From Bacteroidetes bacterium UBA6661 (GTDB lineage: Bacteria; Bacteroidota; Bacteroidia; AKYH767-A; OLB10), in assembly GCA_002455375.1 (NCBI GenBank), contig DKKR01000008.1, positions 1-40,048 on the forward strand: a DNA stretch of 40,048 bases, given 5' to 3'. Below the pieces are notes generated by a model that saw only the letters and a list, made by a program, of their open reading frames with translations, was not told the DNA's origin and did no database searches. Below, one piece after another: positions 31,481 to 39,362 of this stretch. The first letter of the stretch is position 1; each line of letters starts with the position of its first letter. The translations under genes were made by a program, and so were the position numbers.

Positions 31481-32401
31481 ATGCAAACTTTTGAAGGTGT
31501 AGTCGTAAAAACAACAGGTAATATTATAACCGTTCAAACCGGAAAAGAAAGAATTCTTTGCAGAATTAAAGGTAGTTTCAGGATTAAAGACATTAACAGC
31601 ACCAATCCCGTAGCCGTTGGGGATTATGTAAAATATTATTTTGAAAACGATGATGCATTGATTACAGAACTTCTTGACAGGAAAAACTACATAGTCAGAA
31701 AATCCAAAAAATTAAGCAAACAGGTTCATATTTTAGCGTCCAATATTGATCATGCATATTTAGTAGCTACACCTGTACTACCACGAACATCAACAGGATT
31801 TATTGACAGATTTCTTGCTACTGCCGAAGCCTATTCCATTAAGGCTTCTATCATTTTTACTAAAGCAGATATTTATGATAAAGACATTTTAAATTATGTT
31901 AATGAATTAAAAAATCTTTATTCAGGAATTGGATATTCTGTTTATGTAGTGTCAAGCCACGTATCAGATTCATTAAGTCCGTTAAAGGCACAGTTAAAAG
32001 ATAAAATAAATTTATTCACTGGGCACTCAGGAGTTGGAAAATCTTCTCTTATTAATGTGTTAATTCCCGGTTTAAATTTGAAGGTAACGCCAATATCTGA
32101 ACAACATCTGACCGGAAAACATAGTACCACCTTTGCAGAAATGCATCAACTCCCGGAAGGTGGATTCATAATTGACACACCGGGCATCAGGGAGTTTGGA
32201 ACTTACGATTTCAACAAGAATGATGTGACACATTATTTCCCTGAGTTTTTTCGATTATTACCACATTGCAAATTCAACAATTGTATCCACGTCAACGAAA
32301 GCGGTTGTGCAGTTTTAGCAGCTCTGGAGCATGGTGAGGTTAGTCCATCGCGCTATCATAATTACCTCAGTATTTTAAATAATGAAGATATATTTCGTTA
32401 A
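31481..32401 (+). CDS. rsgA: Ribosome small subunit-dependent GTPase A
   Basis: A late 30S assembly GTPase, 306 aa. It has the N-terminal OB-fold (1-75), then the circularly permuted GTPase: G4 FTKAD (126-130), G1 GHSGVGKSSL (171-180), switch segment GKHSTTFAE (202-210), and G3 DTPG (222-225). The C-terminal zinc finger uses Cys253, Cys258, His260 and Cys266. All defining features are intact. dtd follows after 2 bp; a third ribosome or translation quality gene in this co-directional run after rpsP and rimM. Confidence 0.96.
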   Translation: MQTFEGVVVKTTGNIITVQTGKERILCRIKGSFRIKDINSTNPVAVGDYVKYYFENDDALITELLDRKNYIVRKSKKLSKQVHILASNIDHAYLVATPVLPRTSTGFIDRFLATAEAYSIKASIIFTKADIYDKDILNYVNELKNLYSGIGYSVYVVSSHVSDSLSPLKAQLKDKINLFTGHSGVGKSSLINVLIPGLNLKVTPISEQHLTGKHSTTFAEMHQLPEGGFIIDTPGIREFGTYDFNKNDVTHYFPEFFRLLPHCKFNNCIHVNESGCAVLAALEHGEVSPSRYHNYLSILNNEDIFR

Positions 32402-32403
32402 AC

Positions 32404-32862
32404 ATGAAAGTTGTCATACAAAGAGTAACTGAAGCAAGCGTTGAAATTGAAGAAGCAATTTATTCTTCCATTAAAAATGGTCTGTTAGTGCTTTTGGGGA
32501 TTTCTGTTGCTGATGAAAAAGAAGATGTTGATTGGCTATGCAAGAGAATTATCGGCTTGCGAATTTTTTCTGATGAAAACGGATTAATGAATCTTTCTGT
32601 AAAAGATATTAATGGTCAAATATTGTTGGTGTCACAATTTACACTTTATGGTGATGCTAATAAAGGTAACCGGCCTTCATTTATTCAGGCAGCCAGACCG
32701 GAGAAAGCAATTCCATTGTATGAATACTTTATTCAGCAACTTTGTAAAAATGATATCAATGTTTATACAGGAAAATTTGGCGCAGACATGAAAGTGTCTT
32801 TGACCAATGACGGACCAGTTACTATAATTATAGACTCTAAAAAACATACAAATGACCATTAA
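32404..32862 (+). CDS. dtd: D-aminoacyl-tRNA deacylase
   Basis: Hydrolyses D-aminoacyl-tRNA (and Gly-tRNA-Ala), protecting translation from wrong chirality. It is 152 aa, the normal size. MKVVIQRVTEASV opens the protein, the catalytic SQFTLYG lies at 77-83, and the Gly-cisPro motif is GPVT near 137-140, followed by IIIDS. It overlaps the pyrophosphohydrolase gene by 11 bp. Confidence 0.96.
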   Translation: MKVVIQRVTEASVEIEEAIYSSIKNGLLVLLGISVADEKEDVDWLCKRIIGLRIFSDENGLMNLSVKDINGQILLVSQFTLYGDANKGNRPSFIQAARPEKAIPLYEYFIQQLCKNDINVYTGKFGADMKVSLTNDGPVTIIIDSKKHTNDH

Positions 32863-33178
32863 AGATTCTCAACAAATTGTTGACGATTGGATAAAGAAAC
32901 ATGGTGTCCGATATTTCAATGAGTTAACAAACCTTGCTTTACTAACAGAAGAAGTTGGTGAATTAGCAAGAATAATCGCAAGGAAATATGGTGAGCAATC
33001 AGCAAAAAATAATGAAGACAGTTTACAGATGGCTGATGAAATGGCTGATATTTTATTTGTATTGATTTGCTTAGCCAATCAGACCGGCACTGATTTAGAG
33101 GAAGCTTTTAAAAATAATCTTATAAAGAAAACAAATCGTGATGCAACACGACATAAAGTGAATAAGAAATTACTTTAG
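32852..33178 (+). CDS. MazG-like nucleotide pyrophosphohydrolase
   Basis: A 108-aa all-alpha NTP pyrophosphatase. The Mg-binding signature EExxE-(25)-ExxD is present as EEVGE (33-37) and EMAD (63-66). Such single-domain proteins act as house-cleaning enzymes on non-canonical dNTPs; the dUTP or other preference is not readable. Coupled to dtd. Its 3' end overlaps by 9 bp the 3' end of the convergent lipoprotein gene. Confidence 0.9.
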   Translation: MTIKDSQQIVDDWIKKHGVRYFNELTNLALLTEEVGELARIIARKYGEQSAKNNEDSLQMADEMADILFVLICLANQTGTDLEEAFKNNLIKKTNRDATRHKVNKKLL

Positions 33179-33907
33179 TTTGTCAGCTCTATTACGTCCA
33201 ATTAAAAAATCAATTCCAAAACTCAAAACTAATTTCTGACGGTTAAATTCCAACTCATTATCAATTTTAAAAGAAGGGGTGATTTGAAATTTGGCTTTTA
33301 CTAAGTTTCCTCCTAATGCTAAATACAAACTTGGTTCATAGAATAGAAATTTTTCTCCGTAAAGCATATCATCATTGTCTGCCTGACTATAATATTTCAT
33401 ATCCTCGTAAAGTAGCCTGCTAAGCCTGAACACAAGTCCAAAATCAAATCTCCTAGTTCTGTAAAATACCCCGGGCTGAATATAATATCGCATCAATTCA
33501 GAACTAAAAAACTTCAAACTATCCTGATTCATTCTGATACTCCCCTTTCCTATTCCGGCATAAACATCTGCGCCCCATCTTTCGCAAGCCATTCCATAAT
33601 ATCCAAGTCCGACATTGCCTACAATTCCTTTCCCTGAATAATCATTTGTTTTATCTCCACCACTGAAATACATGCCGTCTGCAGTAAGCCCAAGATGCTT
33701 TATGGGTGAGTAACTCATCTGTGCATCGAAAGCCATGCCGCCAACACCAAACTGAGGTAATGAAAACGAAGTTCCGAACTTGCCTTCACCTCCATTTGCC
33801 AATGCAGGTATATTGGGCTGAGGTGGTACATAATACTTAGGCGAACAACCGGATATAAGAAACGTCACAGCAATAACAACAAAAAAGTATATAGAATCAG
33901 GTTTCAT
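33170..33907 (-). CDS. Hypothetical outer-surface lipoprotein, beta-rich
   Basis: A 245-aa protein from the ATG at 33907, which opens a lipoprotein signal: MKPDSIYFFVVIAVTFLISG then Cys21 (lipobox ISGC). An in-frame ATG at 33934 would put nine residues before it. The mature part alternates hydrophobic and polar residues in many predicted strands, with turns rich in Gly/Asn, and ends LVLSFGIDFLIGRNRADKLK, like an outer-membrane beta-barrel tail. It is probably anchored at the outer membrane. I do not recognise a named family. A TATTTTTG -7 box precedes it. Confidence 0.78.
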   Translation of the reverse strand: MKPDSIYFFVVIAVTFLISGCSPKYYVPPQPNIPALANGGEGKFGTSFSLPQFGVGGMAFDAQMSYSPIKHLGLTADGMYFSGGDKTNDYSGKGIVGNVGLGYYGMACERWGADVYAGIGKGSIRMNQDSLKFFSSELMRYYIQPGVFYRTRRFDFGLVFRLSRLLYEDMKYYSQADNDDMLYGEKFLFYEPSLYLALGGNLVKAKFQITPSFKIDNELEFNRQKLVLSFGIDFLIGRNRADKLK

Positions 33908-33945
33908 AAATTTAATAATTGAGAAATAAATCATTGAACGTAAGT

Positions 33946-33953
33946 CAAAAATA
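33946..33953 (-). promoter_or_regulatory. Predicted -7 box of the lipoprotein gene
   Basis: The minus strand reads TATTTTTG, an exact TAnnTTTG match, 39 bp before the start. A second match, TATATTTG, lies at 33977-33984. Confidence 0.4.
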
Positions 33954-34046
33954 CGACTTCAGATTGAACAAAGAGTCAAATATAAACACACTTGCAAATT
34001 TTTCTGCAATAAAGTGATTTTAACTGATGAAGTGTTTTGAATCTTG

Positions 34047-34054
34047 TAATTTTG
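34047..34054 (+). promoter_or_regulatory. Predicted -7 box of the CDF transporter gene
   Basis: TAATTTTG, exact match to TAnnTTTG, 17 bp before the ATG at 34072. No convincing -33 element. Confidence 0.45.
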
Positions 34055-34071
34055 AAACGAAAAATTAATTC

Positions 34072-34944
34072 ATGTCGAATCAAAAGGCTATTCAGACCAC
34101 CTGGATTAGTATCATTGGAAATACCTTACTTGCCGGCATCAAATGGATTGTTGGCTACTTCGGTAATTCGTATGCATTGATTGCTGATGCAATTGAATCT
34201 ACAACAGATATTTTCTCGTCAATTTTAGTGTTGCTAGGATTGAAATATGCTAGCCGCCCAGCAGATAAAAATCATCCCTATGGTCATGGTCGTGTAGAGC
34301 CACTGATAACATTTGTTGTAGTTGGAATTTTAGTTTCTGCTGCTACAGTTATTGCAATTGAATCAATAAAGAATATCAGAACACCGCATCAGATACCGGA
34401 GACTTATACACTCGCTGTTCTGGCTGTCATTATAGTGAGTAAAGAATTATTTTATAGAATTGTTTCTAAGCGGAATGAAAAAATTAATAGTTCAGCACTA
34501 AAGGCTGATGCATGGCATCATCGAAGCGATGCTATTACTTCTCTTGCTGCTTTTATCGGAATTGCTTTTGCTATTTATTTAGGTGATGGTTACGAAGCGG
34601 CAGATGACTGGGCGGCTTTAGTTGCTTCCGGATTTATTTTTTACAACAGTTATCTGATATTCAGACCTGCCTTAGGTGAAATCATGGATGAACATCTTTA
34701 TGATGATGTTGTTAAAGAAATCAGAGAAGTGGCAGGAAGAGTTGAAGGTGTGATTGATACAGAAAAATGCTATGTGCGTAAAACCGGTATCAATTTTTTT
34801 GTTGACCTTCATGTCACGGTCAACTCAAACATTAGTGTCAAGGCAGGTCATCAGATTGCACATCATTTAAAAGATGCATTAATAAAACACAACCCCCTTA
34901 TAGCAGACGTGCTCATCCATGTTGAACCGGATGAGCACGATTAA
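34072..34944 (+). CDS. Cation diffusion facilitator family transporter
   Basis: An inner-membrane divalent metal/proton antiporter, 290 aa. It has six helices in the first 205 residues and a cytoplasmic C-terminal domain. Helix 2 carries ADAIESTTD (38-46), where Asp39, Glu42 and Asp46 could line the metal site; many CDF proteins have His where Glu42 is. HPYGHGR (68-74) follows, and helix 5 has HHRSD (149-153). The C-terminal domain has FFVDLHVTV and ends with HVEPDEHD. Zn, Fe or Mn are possible cargo. The last codons also form a strong hairpin. Confidence 0.93.
   Translation: MSNQKAIQTTWISIIGNTLLAGIKWIVGYFGNSYALIADAIESTTDIFSSILVLLGLKYASRPADKNHPYGHGRVEPLITFVVVGILVSAATVIAIESIKNIRTPHQIPETYTLAVLAVIIVSKELFYRIVSKRNEKINSSALKADAWHHRSDAITSLAAFIGIAFAIYLGDGYEAADDWAALVASGFIFYNSYLIFRPALGEIMDEHLYDDVVKEIREVAGRVEGVIDTEKCYVRKTGINFFVDLHVTVNSNISVKAGHQIAHHLKDALIKHNPLIADVLIHVEPDEHD
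34908..34939 (+). terminator. 11-bp hairpin within the last codons of the CDF gene
   Basis: CGTGCTCATCC (34908-34918) and its exact reverse complement (34929-34939) flank a 10-nt loop, ending 3 bp before the stop codon. Only a weak ATTAAATTTT follows. Likely a terminator or 3' stabiliser between convergent genes. Confidence 0.55.
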
Positions 34945-34967
34945 ATTTTAAAAAGAAACAGCTTTTA

Positions 34968-35834
34968 CTATTGCCCTAAGTAGGCTTTAAGTAATTTGCT
35001 CTTTGAATTTTGGCGAAGTGTCTTAATTGCTTTTTCTTTAAGCTGACGTACACGTTCGCGTGTCAAATCAAACTTTTCGCCTATTTCTTCCAATGACAAC
35101 CCATGCTCAACACCAATGCCGTAAAAAAGCTTAATTACATCTTTTTCACGCTCAGGCAGTGTTTCTAATGAACGGTTGATTTCAGTGTGTAACGACTCTG
35201 CCATGAGTGTGCTGTCAGCATAAGGTGCATCAGGATTGGTTAATACATCAAGTAATGTATTATCTTCTCCCGGTACAAATGGTGCATCCATTGATACGTG
35301 ACGACCCGGCATTTTCATGGTATATGCGATTCTGTCTGTATCAATTTCTAATTCATTGGCTAATTCTTCTGCTGTTGGTTCGCGCTCAAATTTTTGTTCA
35401 AGGTTAGAAAATGCTTTCTTTACCTTGTTGGCAGCACCAATCTGATTAAGTGGTAACCTTACTATACGTGCTTGCTCTGCCAAGGCCTGCATAATAGACT
35501 GACGAATCCACCATACTGCATAGGAGATAAATTTAAAACCTCTTGTCTCATCAAAACGTTTTGCTGCTTTTATCAAACCAAGATTTCCTTCATTAATCAG
35601 GTCAGGTAAACTCAAACCTTGTGACTGATACTGCTTAGCTACCGAAACAACAAATCTAAGGTTAGCTCTTACCAATTTCTCTAATGCTCGTTGGTCTCCT
35701 GCTCTGATTTTTCGGGCAAGTTCAACCTCCATCTGTGCTGTAATTAACTCCTCTTTACCAATTTCCTGTAAATACTTTTCAAACGATGCGCTTTCACGGT
35801 TTGTAATGGATTTAGTAATTTTTAGCTGTCTCAT
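34968..35834 (-). CDS. rpoD: Primary RNA polymerase sigma factor (RpoD/SigA, Bacteroidota type)
   Basis: The housekeeping sigma factor that directs RNA polymerase to the -33/-7 promoters seen across this window. It is 288 aa, with no acidic region 1.1, typical of the Bacteroidota sigma-ABfr group. Region 1.2 is near 15-45. Region 2 holds DLINEGNLGLIKAAKRFDET (78-97) and the -10 recognition stretch YAVWWIRQSI (105-114). Region 3 is about 130-200. Region 4 is LSLEEIGEKFDLTRERVRQL (247-266), followed by KEKAIKTLR. A TATATTTG -7 box lies 100 bp upstream, so the leader is long. Confidence 0.97.
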   Translation of the reverse strand: MRQLKITKSITNRESASFEKYLQEIGKEELITAQMEVELARKIRAGDQRALEKLVRANLRFVVSVAKQYQSQGLSLPDLINEGNLGLIKAAKRFDETRGFKFISYAVWWIRQSIMQALAEQARIVRLPLNQIGAANKVKKAFSNLEQKFEREPTAEELANELEIDTDRIAYTMKMPGRHVSMDAPFVPGEDNTLLDVLTNPDAPYADSTLMAESLHTEINRSLETLPEREKDVIKLFYGIGVEHGLSLEEIGEKFDLTRERVRQLKEKAIKTLRQNSKSKLLKAYLGQ

Positions 35835-36327
35835 CTAATTTATCTAATTTTTATGTGTGTTTCTATGTATGCAATGTAAGAACAAAAAACGATAATCATG
35901 GTTTAAAATTGCATTATTTTTTTAAAGGCGTTGCAAATATACTATGCGTTTAGCGGCAATGCTAACTTTATTTTTAAGCAACATTATACAATACTGCTTG
36001 TCAATATATTATCTTTACTTTTTCAAGTAAAAGACTACTTTTTTAACAGGTTTTTAGCTTTATTTACCCTTTATTTAAAAATAAAAATTCACGTAAAAGC
36101 ACTAAACCTGATTAAAACAAATTCATCTTTAATACAAATTTCATTCAATTGTGCTTTTAAAAGTACTTGTAAGAATCAGAGTATTATTTAGGATTTTCAG
36201 AAGCCTTCCTTTCCACTCCTTTACCATAAAAAGGACAATTTAGAACTTACTGAAAAAAAATTCTTCTACATTCGTGTTACATTTAAATAAAAATTAAAAA
36301 TAGTTGTCATTTAATAACAACCAACAT
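35835..36327. other. AT-rich non-coding gap between divergent genes
   Basis: About 490 bp, strongly AT-rich. It holds the sigma factor leader and candidate promoter. TACATTCG (36267-36274) is a weak -7 candidate for the next gene. An open frame of about 86 codons here is low-complexity and has no family resemblance. No tRNA or other RNA fold was recognised. Confidence 0.5.
35934..35941 (-). promoter_or_regulatory. Predicted -7 box of the sigma factor gene
   Basis: The minus strand reads TATATTTG, exact TAnnTTTG, implying a leader of about 90 nt. No matching TTTG at the usual distance. Confidence 0.35.
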
Positions 36328-36786
36328 ATGATAAAAACAACTAAAATTTTTGCTGTATTAGTATGTTTATTAGTAGTTACTTCATTGACTGCATTTGGAC
36401 AGAAAAGCAAGGTAAATCAAGAGCAAAAAATTACTGGTCCCGGAAAATGTTTAATAAAAACAGATAGTCTTTTAACCAATGAACTGACAAAAGAAGACCT
36501 TATAAAATGGGTAGAAAATCCACCATTTATTGTTAATTGTCAAGACACAAAAACTTATAAACTGAAGTTTTACGAATTTACAATTCTAAAAATGAAGCCT
36601 TTTGAGAATAAGAGTTTTGGTGTTGGCGATGATAGGATGATACCCATTCTTGGACGCAAGGCAATTAATGATTTAAAAGAAGGTGACACTGTAATCCTAA
36701 AGGGTGTTGACCTGATTGAAGATGGTACTGATAAAACTGCAAAAGCACCAACCATCAGTATTAAAATTATTGAGAAGCAGCTTTAA
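36328..36786 (+). CDS. Small secreted protein resembling the GldM C-terminal domain
   Basis: A 152-aa protein from the ATG at 36328, which opens a signal peptide (1-25, ending LTAFG); a TTG eight codons earlier is unlikely. The mature part runs LTKEDLIKWVENPPFIVNC, KLKFYEFTILKMK, AINDLKEGDTVILKGVDLIE and APTISIKII. This order (KxDL, a beta pair 'FxxFT', then 'LKxGDxVxFxxI' and a final 'IxFKI') resembles the last immunoglobulin-like domain of GldM, a T9SS motor/core protein. The resemblance is by pattern only. It may be a periplasmic T9SS accessory or unrelated. Its stop overlaps the convergent gene by 4 bp. Confidence 0.6.
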   Translation: MIKTTKIFAVLVCLLVVTSLTAFGQKSKVNQEQKITGPGKCLIKTDSLLTNELTKEDLIKWVENPPFIVNCQDTKTYKLKFYEFTILKMKPFENKSFGVGDDRMIPILGRKAINDLKEGDTVILKGVDLIEDGTDKTAKAPTISIKIIEKQL

Positions 36787-37769
36787 AAATAAATGGGATG
36801 AAAAAGCCACTGCCCTTTTGAATTAATTTCAAGTGCAGGCAATGGAAATTTTATAAATCGGGTGACTTCAAAAAACAATTTCAATGCTTTTGACTTGGTC
36901 TTTATTTTAGTCAGGTCAATATCCGGTGCTATATAAATTTGTCTGTACCGTTTGAAATTAGGAATCGGGTTATTTTTATATTCTGTAGCATTATCAAATG
37001 CTCCGGTCATACCATCAGCACCAATGCCAACAGCTATATTGAGCCATGCCGGAATTACTTTTGGTTTCTTTATAAAAGAGTTGATATTAGCAGACAACCA
37101 CAATGTTTGTCCGTTATAATCTTTAAAAAGTTGTTGAATATAATTTTCACCCAAAAGGTCCTTACGATAATGAGCATACTTTGATTGATGAAAAGAAAAC
37201 TTAAACTCTATTCTTTGCTCCTGCCAAAGCAGCTGTTGTCCAATAAAAACTGATGATCCAAGTGTGTTAGCTGCAATATCACCCCAAGAAAAACCCCATG
37301 CAGAAGAAAAGCCATCTAAAGCTTCGACCGATACTAAAAAAATCCAGCCAAGATTTCCTCCTATGAGTGTTGCTTTTTTATTGTCCATGCCTGCCCAGCG
37401 GCAAACATTGTAACCTTGTTTACCTGCAATATACGAACTAAAAGTATGTCCTGTTTTATCCATCAGTAGCCATTCCCCATTATCGTTAAAAAAATGAAAA
37501 TGGTTCATATCATACCCACTATACCACAACTGATATAATCCTGCCATAGTACCTGCATACAAGCCAAGTGTAGTATATCCTGCAATTTGTACTCGCTGTT
37601 TGTTATAAACTGGCGAAGGTTCAAAGAATGGAATTTTTTGTTGTGTGTTAACAGAGTCCTGACAAAATGTGTTAGAAAAAATGCCAATCAGCAATATCAC
37701 AACATGCCACTTTCTAATAAAGTGAAATGGTAAAAATCTGTAAATGGAATTTAATTTCTTTGGTTTCAA
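36783..37769 (-). CDS. DUF2279 domain-containing protein
   Basis: A 328-aa envelope protein of a Bacteroidota-rich family with no known function. The start appears to be TTG at 37769; no ATG exists before the signal-like helix WHVVILLIGIFSNTFCQ (21-37). The DUF2279 core is clear: HFFNDNGEWLLMDKTGHTFS (92-111), WAGMDNKKATLIGGNLGW, WGFSWGDIAANTLGSSVF, and KDYNGQTLWLSANI. The family relates to YfiM-type lipoproteins and is predicted at the outer membrane or periplasm. A TAGTTTTG -7 box lies 22 bp upstream of the TTG, supporting that start. Confidence 0.85.
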   Translation of the reverse strand: MKPKKLNSIYRFLPFHFIRKWHVVILLIGIFSNTFCQDSVNTQQKIPFFEPSPVYNKQRVQIAGYTTLGLYAGTMAGLYQLWYSGYDMNHFHFFNDNGEWLLMDKTGHTFSSYIAGKQGYNVCRWAGMDNKKATLIGGNLGWIFLVSVEALDGFSSAWGFSWGDIAANTLGSSVFIGQQLLWQEQRIEFKFSFHQSKYAHYRKDLLGENYIQQLFKDYNGQTLWLSANINSFIKKPKVIPAWLNIAVGIGADGMTGAFDNATEYKNNPIPNFKRYRQIYIAPDIDLTKIKTKSKALKLFFEVTRFIKFPLPALEINSKGQWLFHPIYF

Positions 37770-37791
37770 CTCACGCTTCTAAAATCAGCAG

Positions 37792-37799
37792 CAAAACTA
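37792..37799 (-). promoter_or_regulatory. Predicted -7 box of the DUF2279 gene
   Basis: The minus strand reads TAGTTTTG, exact TAnnTTTG, 22 bp before the TTG start. Confidence 0.4.
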
Positions 37800-37855
37800 A
37801 ACTAAATGTAAATGAAATTGGAAATTACAATTCATGTGTATTATACAATGTAATT

Positions 37856-38230
37856 TCAAAGATTACCTTTCATTTCAATTAAGAAAGCTTTTAACCGGTT
37901 CAAAGCAAATTTCACATGACTGTTATCTTCTTTAACCTCTGTAATTTCCTTTACTCCAGATGGAGGAATTGATTTGCCATTTGTTTTAAGATACTGTTTG
38001 GCACCGTTTAATGTAAATCCCTTTTCTTTTACCAAATGGTAAACAACTCGGAATGCTTCAATGTCTTTTTTTGTATAATGCCGCTCCCCTTTCAAGTTCT
38101 TTTTAGGATGTAGCATAGTAAATTCTTTCTCCCAATAACGCAAGAGCGAAGTGTTTACTTTAAACATATCAGCAACTTCACCAATGCTGTAATACAGTTT
38201 TTCAATATGTAGGTCGTCATGCTGCATCAT
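37856..38230 (-). CDS. MerR-family transcriptional regulator
   Basis: A 124-aa DNA-binding protein. The MerR winged helix-turn-helix spans about 12-80: YYSIGEVADMFKVNTSLLRY (13-32), WEKEF, then a Lys-rich wing with GERHYTKKDIEAF. This form (LRYWEKEF) is the common Bacteroidota MerR type, often a single short regulator with no clear effector domain; the 40-residue tail has no Cys cluster for metals. It is 27 bp downstream of the M23 peptidase on the same strand and may be co-transcribed with it. Target genes unknown. Confidence 0.88.
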   Translation of the reverse strand: MMQHDDLHIEKLYYSIGEVADMFKVNTSLLRYWEKEFTMLHPKKNLKGERHYTKKDIEAFRVVYHLVKEKGFTLNGAKQYLKTNGKSIPPSGVKEITEVKEDNSHVKFALNRLKAFLIEMKGNL

Positions 38231-38252
38231 CAGATGATTTTTCTATAATTCA

Positions 38253-38260
38253 CAAATCTA
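38253..38260 (-). promoter_or_regulatory. Possible internal -7 box of the MerR gene
   Basis: The minus strand reads TAGATTTG, exact TAnnTTTG, 22 bp before the MerR start and overlapping the end of the M23 gene. Confidence 0.35.
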
Positions 38261-39229
38261 ATCGAATGATTGATTGTATTTTGAAGAAATTTCCAACACC
38301 TGTTCATATTGTGCCGCTGTAAGGTCGTTGAAGAAGAAATTTATCGGATTTATCTTGCTGCCATTTTTTATTACTTCGTAGTGGCAGTGTGGGCCTGTGC
38401 TGCTTCCGGTATTACCTACATATCCAATAATCTGCCCTCTGATTACTTTCTGTCCTGGTTTAACCACAATTTTGCTCATGTGTGCATACAGCGTTTCATA
38501 ACCAAAACCATGATTTATGGTTACATTATTTCCATACCCTCTACCCTCCTTTTCAACCTTTTTTACCAAACCATTGCCTGTAGCATATATTTCTGTTCCC
38601 ACCGGGGCGCTAAAATCAATACCGGTGTGTAAAATACTGGTCTTGTAAATGGGATGAATTCTGTAGCCGAAGCCCGATGCAATCCGCGATAATTCTTTAT
38701 TGCTGACAGGTTGTATTCCCGGAATAGATGCCAATAACTCTTTTTTATTCTTTGCGAGTTCAAATACCTCATCAAACGATTTTGACTGTACATACATTTG
38801 CCGCATCAGTTTATCCAACTGTGTTGTTGTTTCAATCATCAGCGCTGAGTTGTCATAACCCTTTAATGAACGATACTTATCAACGCCTCCATAACCTGCC
38901 TCTCTTACACTTTCGGGTATTGGGTCTGCTTCGAAGATTACTCTGTAAATATTGTCATCATTATACTCAATATCCTTAAGTACTTTAGACATCAAGTCCA
39001 ATTTTTGTTGCAAAATCTCATATTGAAGGTCCATAACAGCAATTTCACGTTTAAGCTGCTTTTCTTTAGGTGAATCCAGAAACTGATAGGCCAATGCGAT
39101 AATGATTGCACTAAATACCATAGTTGTTGCCAGCCATCCTAAAACACGTAAAAAGCGCTTTTTAAAGGAAACAACTACCTTTTCGTATTTTAAAGAATGT
39201 GTATTAAAATAATATTTGGCCTTCGCCAT
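38258..39229 (-). CDS. M23-family peptidoglycan metallopeptidase, membrane-anchored
   Basis: A 323-aa LytM-type endopeptidase that cuts peptide cross-links in peptidoglycan. The ATG at 39229 is preferred; an in-frame ATG at 39262 would add 11 residues and overlap a -7-like box. A single transmembrane helix (about 31-50) follows a basic N-terminus, then a coiled-coil (55-90) and linker. The peptidase domain has the Zn ligands His201 and Asp205 in HTGIDFSAPVG and His283 in HCHYEV (281-286); His249/H-containing LYAHMS lies between. All catalytic residues are present, so it is likely active rather than an EnvC-type activator. Divergent from alaS. Confidence 0.92.
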   Translation of the reverse strand: MAKAKYYFNTHSLKYEKVVVSFKKRFLRVLGWLATTMVFSAIIIALAYQFLDSPKEKQLKREIAVMDLQYEILQQKLDLMSKVLKDIEYNDDNIYRVIFEADPIPESVREAGYGGVDKYRSLKGYDNSALMIETTTQLDKLMRQMYVQSKSFDEVFELAKNKKELLASIPGIQPVSNKELSRIASGFGYRIHPIYKTSILHTGIDFSAPVGTEIYATGNGLVKKVEKEGRGYGNNVTINHGFGYETLYAHMSKIVVKPGQKVIRGQIIGYVGNTGSSTGPHCHYEVIKNGSKINPINFFFNDLTAAQYEQVLEISSKYNQSFD

Positions 39230-39259
39230 AATCTTAAATTCTATTTTTGCACAATTCAG

Positions 39260-39267
39260 CAAAAATA
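39260..39267 (-). promoter_or_regulatory. Predicted -7 box of the M23 peptidase gene
   Basis: The minus strand reads TATTTTTG, exact TAnnTTTG, 30 bp before the ATG at 39229. Confidence 0.35.
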
Positions 39268-39362
39268 AAATTTTCCTGATATTGCATAAATATTCAAAAA
39301 CTATAAAAATCAGTTATTTAAATATCTTCATTTAAACTTCTTTCACCATTTTAATAAATTAC

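Noticed and set aside
35931..36191. 86-codon open frame in the AT-rich gap upstream of the sigma factor
   Set aside because: Starts with TTG, is low-complexity (Phe/Leu/Lys/Asn-rich) and overlaps the candidate sigma promoter. No signal, domain or promoter supports it.
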